Assembly (NCBI GenBank): GCA_902764825.1
Contig: CACWXL010000015.1
Span: 1 to 39,592 of the forward strand
Length of the DNA stretch: 39,592 nucleotides
Reading direction: 5' to 3'
Origin: Oscillospiraceae bacterium
Lineage (GTDB): Bacteria; Bacillota; Clostridia; Saccharofermentanales; Saccharofermentanaceae
Positions 34,745-39,592 of the stretch are shown here, in pieces (position 1 is the stretch's first letter; each line of letters starts with the position of its first letter). A program made the translations under genes and the position numbers. The notes below the pieces were generated by a model. That model was not told where the DNA came from. It worked only from the letters and a program-made list of their open reading frames with translations, and did not search any database.

Positions 34745-37123
34745 CTACATCTCCCTTATATATTTGGTCGCTCTGTCATTCAGGATCTTAATAACATCAT
34801 CCATGGATCTGTCGCCGGCATAGTATGGTGCGATCTCTTCGAAAATGAATCTGGTGATCTCAGTATCCTCATAATAATACGTGGAGATCGTGGACATGCT
34901 GGTAAGAAAACTCTTCCGCATTTCATCCGTTGAATATTTGGCACCATAAGCCGTTTCCAGACCCGCAGCAGGTATTACCGCTCCGCTTTCCACAGAAGCA
35001 CGGAAACGCTTGAAATCTTCATTATTCAGTTTCTCAAGTGTTTCGATATTTCTGTTCATTATCTCCTTATTAGTCACGATATTTATGAATTCGCAGTCAT
35101 CGGAATCAAAAGCGGAACCGGAGAACAGATAATTCAAAAAATCTTTGCAGCCGTCTTTCACATCGGTCGATGCCGATACAGATATTGTTTCCGTGGCTTT
35201 AAATCTCGGCCCGGACGCGTCTTCTGACGGTGTTCCGATTATGACATATTCCCCTTTTTGTGATCTGCACAGCTTCACAAAATCGAGATAACAGGACATC
35301 TCACCATAACAACATTCACTCTTTTGTCTGTGCACCCAATCACAATAATATTCAGGAGGAACACTCATCTCATCCTCATAAGGAATGTTTTCTTTTGCAT
35401 AATCTATGACTTTACGGAACTGTTCCGTTCCGAAATCGATCTTATCACCCTCGATAGCACTCTTGGTATCCAGACAGGACATGATAAAAGTCCGTTTGTT
35501 AAAGTTCCACTCATTCGGAAGATCATAAGGAGAATAACCTTTCAGATCATCCTTTATCATCTTTTCGAATTCATCAAAAGTAAGACCGACCGCTCCGTCC
35601 TTTAAAAGTTTTGTGTTTGTAACAAGGCCCTCTATCTCCAAAGATACCGGCAGAAAATACAGCTTACCGTTTACTTTTCCTGCATCGATTATGTTCTCAT
35701 ATTGTTTTTCCATTACCTCAGGTTCAAGGATCCCTGTAAGGTCCATAAAGATCTCATCCCGCATCGCATATGTATTCTGCACGCCGACCACGATGTCAGG
35801 AGCTTCATCACCTTTAAGCGCCTGTATCATCTCATATGCTGATATATCTCCATCTGATGTCTTTGAGAAAGCATCCACCAGGGAATAATCTGAGATATTC
35901 TTATCCCATACTCTTAACAGATATTCTTTATTGGTCCTGTTGAATTCAGTTATGGATCTTAAAAGATAATCTGACACTTCATAGTTATATGAAGACATCG
36001 CTATTTCAATGACCTTCTTGCCGGCATGGGGATTCTTGTCAGCTTTTTTCAAAACCGTAATGTAATCATAAGATGCCGGATCATCAAGTCCATAAGTTAC
36101 GTTCTCAAAATCAAGAATGACCGTTCTTTCTTCGGTACAACTCAGTATTTTTGAGGAAACGTATCTATATCTGCTGGTAAACGGATGGAACAAGGGCGTA
36201 TGCCATTTACAATCCACAACGGTTTTTGAAGTCATGGAACTTGTATCAAACTCAGTAATATTGCCCAGATCATCGATCTTGCACATTTTCCCGTTATCCG
36301 TTGGAGTATATTCCAATGAGCTTACGGTTTTCTCATCTGAATCCACAATGCTTTTTAAACTTTTTAATCCGCCGGTATTCAAGTCGAATTCCGCTGTATT
36401 GGCTGCACCCATTTCCATGAATAAGATAAATAAAGAATCCCTTGACAAATCCAGGGAAAAACCGCTTGACGTCGCATTGGGATTTATCGAAGATGTGTCA
36501 AGTTTTCCTATTAACTCTGAATTCTTGAACAACAGCATAGAAGTAGCTGATTCCGTCGGTTCTATGGCATCATTGGTCGTAATAAGAGAATAATCTCCTA
36601 TTACCGTTACGTCCCACACTTCGTTCATGTAGACATTACCTTTATTCAGCATGTCCTTTATATTCGATATTTCTCCGGTCTCTGCATCTATATCCGCAAA
36701 TGCAGGGTAAAATCTCTCTCCGTAGTAATTAAGGAAAAGAGCTGCTTTTAATGTCTTTCCTTCCGGGTCAGAACTGATCGAATAGACAAGCGGGATGAAG
36801 AACTCATCAGGACATTTAATTTCCTTCCTGCTAATAAGATTGCCTTCAAAATCATAAGTATCAAGAACAGTCCGTGCAGAGCCCCACATATCACGGGATA
36901 ACGGATATATACTGAACACCTTGTCATCACTCGTACAGATCTCGGCTTCTTTTACTTTCTCATACTGACGAATGTCTTTTTTCATTTCGAACTTTGTAGT
37001 CTCATACCACGGATCGTCTGCTTTGACTACATTGCTGCTCTTGTTTCCTGACCGGCATGACATAAGCATTGGCATCAGGATTACGACAGCCAAAATAAAA
37101 GCTGCAGTTTTAACACTTCTCAT
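34745..37123 (-). CDS. Propeller + solute-binding lipoprotein, copy B
   Basis: This is the middle paralogue, with 792 residues. The lipobox is MLMSC with Cys23. The propeller-like part has RTVLDTYDFEGNLISRK, DPEGKTLKAA and DDLGNITEFDTSSM in the same order as its neighbours. The solute-binding part starts after ADKNPHAGKKVIEIA and includes NGKLYFLPVSLEIEGLVT. The closing ISTYYYEDTEITRFIFEEIA and YYAGDRSMDDV segments match the other copies. It departs from them more than they do from each other, for example YNYEVSDYLLRS in place of a longer LPLYESGMSDYLARA-like stretch. AGGGGG precedes the ATG. Gaps to its neighbours are 74 and 69 nt, with no clear terminator. Confidence 0.8.
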   Translation of the reverse strand: MRSVKTAAFILAVVILMPMLMSCRSGNKSSNVVKADDPWYETTKFEMKKDIRQYEKVKEAEICTSDDKVFSIYPLSRDMWGSARTVLDTYDFEGNLISRKEIKCPDEFFIPLVYSISSDPEGKTLKAALFLNYYGERFYPAFADIDAETGEISNIKDMLNKGNVYMNEVWDVTVIGDYSLITTNDAIEPTESATSMLLFKNSELIGKLDTSSINPNATSSGFSLDLSRDSLFILFMEMGAANTAEFDLNTGGLKSLKSIVDSDEKTVSSLEYTPTDNGKMCKIDDLGNITEFDTSSMTSKTVVDCKWHTPLFHPFTSRYRYVSSKILSCTEERTVILDFENVTYGLDDPASYDYITVLKKADKNPHAGKKVIEIAMSSYNYEVSDYLLRSITEFNRTNKEYLLRVWDKNISDYSLVDAFSKTSDGDISAYEMIQALKGDEAPDIVVGVQNTYAMRDEIFMDLTGILEPEVMEKQYENIIDAGKVNGKLYFLPVSLEIEGLVTNTKLLKDGAVGLTFDEFEKMIKDDLKGYSPYDLPNEWNFNKRTFIMSCLDTKSAIEGDKIDFGTEQFRKVIDYAKENIPYEDEMSVPPEYYCDWVHRQKSECCYGEMSCYLDFVKLCRSQKGEYVIIGTPSEDASGPRFKATETISVSASTDVKDGCKDFLNYLFSGSAFDSDDCEFINIVTNKEIMNRNIETLEKLNNEDFKRFRASVESGAVIPAAGLETAYGAKYSTDEMRKSFLTSMSTISTYYYEDTEITRFIFEEIAPYYAGDRSMDDVIKILNDRATKYIREM

Positions 37124-37197
37124 AATTACCCCCTTAAGAATTCTTATTTCCCCAATCAGATCGATAGCAACTTTATATAAACTTGTTCCCGTTGCGG

Positions 37198-39573
37198 TTA
37201 CATCTCTTTTACGTATTTGGCTGTTCTGTCATTCAGGATCCTGACCGCATCATCAAAGGAACGGTCACCTGCATAGTACGGTGCAAGCTCTTCCATAACG
37301 AATTTAACTATCTCGTGATCCTCGTAATAGTATGTGGAGATCGTCGACATGCTGTTAAGGAAACTCTCACGCATCTCGTCTGTGGCGAGCTTATCGCCTT
37401 CTGCCTTTTCCACATAACCCGGCACAATTATCACGCCGTTCTTTTTCGCAGTCTCGTACCTCTCAAAGAAATCATTATTGAGCTTGGTAATTGATTCGAT
37501 ATTCCTGTTCATGATCTCCTTGTTGGTTACGATATTCATGAAACCACAATCAGCCGAATCATAAGCTTTGCCTGAGAACAGGTAATTCAGGAACTTCTTA
37601 CAGCCGTCCTTTACATCAGTCGTTGCCGATACTGATACTGTCTCAAGAGCTTTGAACCTCGGGCCTGACGCATCTACTGAAGGCGTACCGATAATGACAT
37701 ATTTACCCTTACTGTTGTAGCACGCTTTCACAAAACCATAGTAGCTGTCGAGCTTTGCGTAATAGCATCTTTCTCTTGGTCTTTTGACCCAGTCGTGTAA
37801 ATAATCTTCAGGTGTGCTTGATACATCATCATATGTGAAGTTGTCTTTTGCATATTCAACGGCTGAACGGAACTGGTCGGTACCGAAATCGATCTTATCT
37901 CCCTCAATAGCGCTCTTTGTGTCTATGCATGACAGGATAAATGCGCGCTTGTTAAAGTATTCCGAGTCCGGATAATCATACGGAGAGAAACCGTAAAGCT
38001 TGTCCTTCACCATCTTTCCGTAATCTTCGAATGTAATTCCTACCGCACCTTCTTCAAGCAGATCAGCTTTTGTAACGAGCCCTTCGATCTGTAAAGTTAC
38101 AGGCAGGAAATACAGTTTGCCGTTGATCCTTCCGGCCTCGAAAATATTGCTGTACTGTTTATCAACAACCTCAGGATCCAAGAAACCTGTCAAGTCCATA
38201 AAGACTTCGTCATTCATTGCATATTTCTTCTGAATGCCGACAGCAATATCCGGAGCATCATCACCCTTAAGATCCTGGATCATCTCATATAGTTCCGTAT
38301 CGTTTTCATCGCGGTCAGGGATCATTCTCCCTAACGTTTTTCCCGTCTTATATTTATCCCACACTCTTATGAGATATTCAGTGTCTGTTCTGTTGAATTC
38401 ATATATGGCTCTTGCCAGGTAATCAGACATGCCGGACTCATAAAGAGGAAGAGCGATCTCAATGATCTCTTTGCCGGCATGCGGATTCTTGTCAGCCTTC
38501 TTAAGAACCGTAATGTACATAGTATTATCAGGGTCGATATTTGCAAACATCACAGTCTTTGTATCCAGAATAACGGCTCTGTCTTCAGTACAGCTTAATA
38601 ACTGAGGGGTAACAGAATAACTGAATCCCGTATTTGACGGGTAAAAAAACGGATCATACCAGTTTACATCGATCGCAGTCTGTGAAGTCATGCTCTTAAT
38701 ATCGGCTTTCACGATATTTCCCCGTGAATCGAGTTTACAGTAATCGCCGTTATCCGTTAACGTATATTCCGCCAGGTTAACGGTCTTTCCGTCAGACTCC
38801 AGAAGATTAGTCCTGCTCTTAAGATTCCCTGTATATAAGTCGTATTCCAGAGAGAACAGACCTTCACGTTCTACGGCTGCCACATAAACGGAATCTGTGG
38901 ATTCATCGACTGAATACCCGGCGATATTAATGACCTTATCCGCTGTCATATCGATCTCACCACACAACTCGTTATCCTTGTAAAGAGCCAGACAATACAC
39001 CGGGCTCGCCGGTGAATCTGAGACATCAAGCGTAACGAAAGCATATTCACCGACATAATCGATATAGAAGATCGAGGCACCCGGGAATTTGCTCTTTCTT
39101 TCTATCATTTTTATATTTGTGACATTACCGGTCTCCGGGTCGATGTCCAAAAACGCAAAACCGCGCTTCTCCGCGGAATTAATGTAAGCCGCAGCTCTTA
39201 ATGTTTTCCCTTCCTGATCTGAGTTGATGCAATAGATATCCTGCGCACGGAAGCCGTCCGGACAAGTGATCTTCTTACGGCTCAGCAGATTGCCTTCATA
39301 ATCATAAGTATCGAGCAGTGATCTTGTTGTAGCAAAACGGTCCGGCGTCATGACGTATGCGGAAAAGAGTTTGTCGTTGCATGTATAAACCACTGACGAT
39401 GCCAGAAGATCATTCTTCTGTAAGTCCATTTTAAGTTCAAACTTGGTGGATTCGTACCACGGATCATCTGCCTTAACGACATTGTTCTTATTCTTACCGG
39501 CACGGCAAGACGTAAGCACCGGTGTCAACATAACGATAGCCAAAACAATGGCAAAAAACCTGGTTTTTCCCAT
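37198..39573 (-). CDS. Propeller + solute-binding lipoprotein, copy A
   Basis: This is the first of the three in the direction of transcription, with 791 residues. The signal peptide ends VLTSC, again Cys23. The order is propeller-like region (about 35-375, with RSLLDTYDYEGNLLSRK and DSRGNIVKADIKSM) and then a solute-binding domain (about 385-791, with NGKLYFLPVTLQIEGLVT). The segment TVSVSATTDVKDGCKKFLNY is near-identical in all copies. The ATG at 39573 has GGGGGG seven bases upstream. A TTG two codons earlier is unlikely. Its promoter, and any transporter genes before it, lie beyond the right edge. Confidence 0.8.
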   Translation of the reverse strand: MGKTRFFAIVLAIVMLTPVLTSCRAGKNKNNVVKADDPWYESTKFELKMDLQKNDLLASSVVYTCNDKLFSAYVMTPDRFATTRSLLDTYDYEGNLLSRKKITCPDGFRAQDIYCINSDQEGKTLRAAAYINSAEKRGFAFLDIDPETGNVTNIKMIERKSKFPGASIFYIDYVGEYAFVTLDVSDSPASPVYCLALYKDNELCGEIDMTADKVINIAGYSVDESTDSVYVAAVEREGLFSLEYDLYTGNLKSRTNLLESDGKTVNLAEYTLTDNGDYCKLDSRGNIVKADIKSMTSQTAIDVNWYDPFFYPSNTGFSYSVTPQLLSCTEDRAVILDTKTVMFANIDPDNTMYITVLKKADKNPHAGKEIIEIALPLYESGMSDYLARAIYEFNRTDTEYLIRVWDKYKTGKTLGRMIPDRDENDTELYEMIQDLKGDDAPDIAVGIQKKYAMNDEVFMDLTGFLDPEVVDKQYSNIFEAGRINGKLYFLPVTLQIEGLVTKADLLEEGAVGITFEDYGKMVKDKLYGFSPYDYPDSEYFNKRAFILSCIDTKSAIEGDKIDFGTDQFRSAVEYAKDNFTYDDVSSTPEDYLHDWVKRPRERCYYAKLDSYYGFVKACYNSKGKYVIIGTPSVDASGPRFKALETVSVSATTDVKDGCKKFLNYLFSGKAYDSADCGFMNIVTNKEIMNRNIESITKLNNDFFERYETAKKNGVIIVPGYVEKAEGDKLATDEMRESFLNSMSTISTYYYEDHEIVKFVMEELAPYYAGDRSFDDAVRILNDRTAKYVKEM

Positions 39574-39592
39574 AAACAATCCCCCCTGAAAA

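Noticed and set aside
1..39592. tRNA, rRNA, riboswitch, CRISPR array, transposase or prophage genes
   Set aside because: I looked in the gaps between genes and saw no cloverleaf, regularly spaced CRISPR repeats, riboswitch core or mobile-element protein. Detection by eye is limited.

Overview
This window looks like chromosomal DNA from a low-to-moderate GC, Gram-positive anaerobe of the class Clostridia. The evidence is lipobox-bearing lipoproteins, an AgrC/LytTR-type two-component system, SigA-type promoters and strong AGGAGG-like ribosome binding sites, and a Firmicutes-style nadD/yqeK/rsfS block. I cannot name a genus from the sequence alone. I see no rRNA, tRNA, CRISPR array, transposase, integrase or phage gene. 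Most of the window reads as ordinary core chromosome with some accessory genes.

Left part (1-12,900). The minus-strand glutamate synthase operon gltB-gltD (gltD runs off the left edge) is divergent from a LysR-type regulator in the position of GltC. The shared intergenic region carries two perfect ATAC-N7-GTAT LysR dyads. Next comes a noncoding stretch built from regularly spaced GTTGC/GCAAC motifs. It is followed by a polysaccharide deacetylase lipoprotein, a membrane protein made of two tandem copies of one module, a membrane diguanylate cyclase, a serine beta-lactamase-like lipoprotein with a palindromic operator in its promoter, and a CPBP-family membrane protease.

Middle part (12,900-20,450). 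A LytTR response regulator and its HPK10-type kinase are followed by a MATE exporter, an HD-GYP phosphodiesterase with a seven-helix sensor region and a PAS-like region, the biotin ligase/repressor BirA and a ComEA-like DNA-binding protein. The diguanylate cyclase and the HD-GYP protein give the region both making and breaking of cyclic di-GMP.

Housekeeping operons (20,450-32,260). One minus-strand operon starts at a clear promoter (25,113-25,141) and reads ACT-domain protein, hom, purD, a nadD-yqeK fusion and rsfS, ending at a terminator. A second minus-strand operon reads argS, pepF-like M3 peptidase, an RsmF-like rRNA methyltransferase and rdgB, with very tight spacing. Between the two lies about 430 bp of noncoding DNA with an imperfect inverted repeat. 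A divergent MraY-family gene stands alone on the plus strand, outside any visible cell-wall cluster.

Right part (32,276-39,573). Three tandem paralogues of about 800 residues each join a Cys23 lipoprotein signal, a repetitive beta-propeller-like region and a C-terminal extracellular solute-binding domain. No transporter permease lies beside them inside the window. This is the most unusual gene set here. The other leading oddities are the duplicated membrane protein (7,733-8,719), the GTTGC/GCAAC array (6,346-6,453) and the inverted-repeat element (25,268-25,383).
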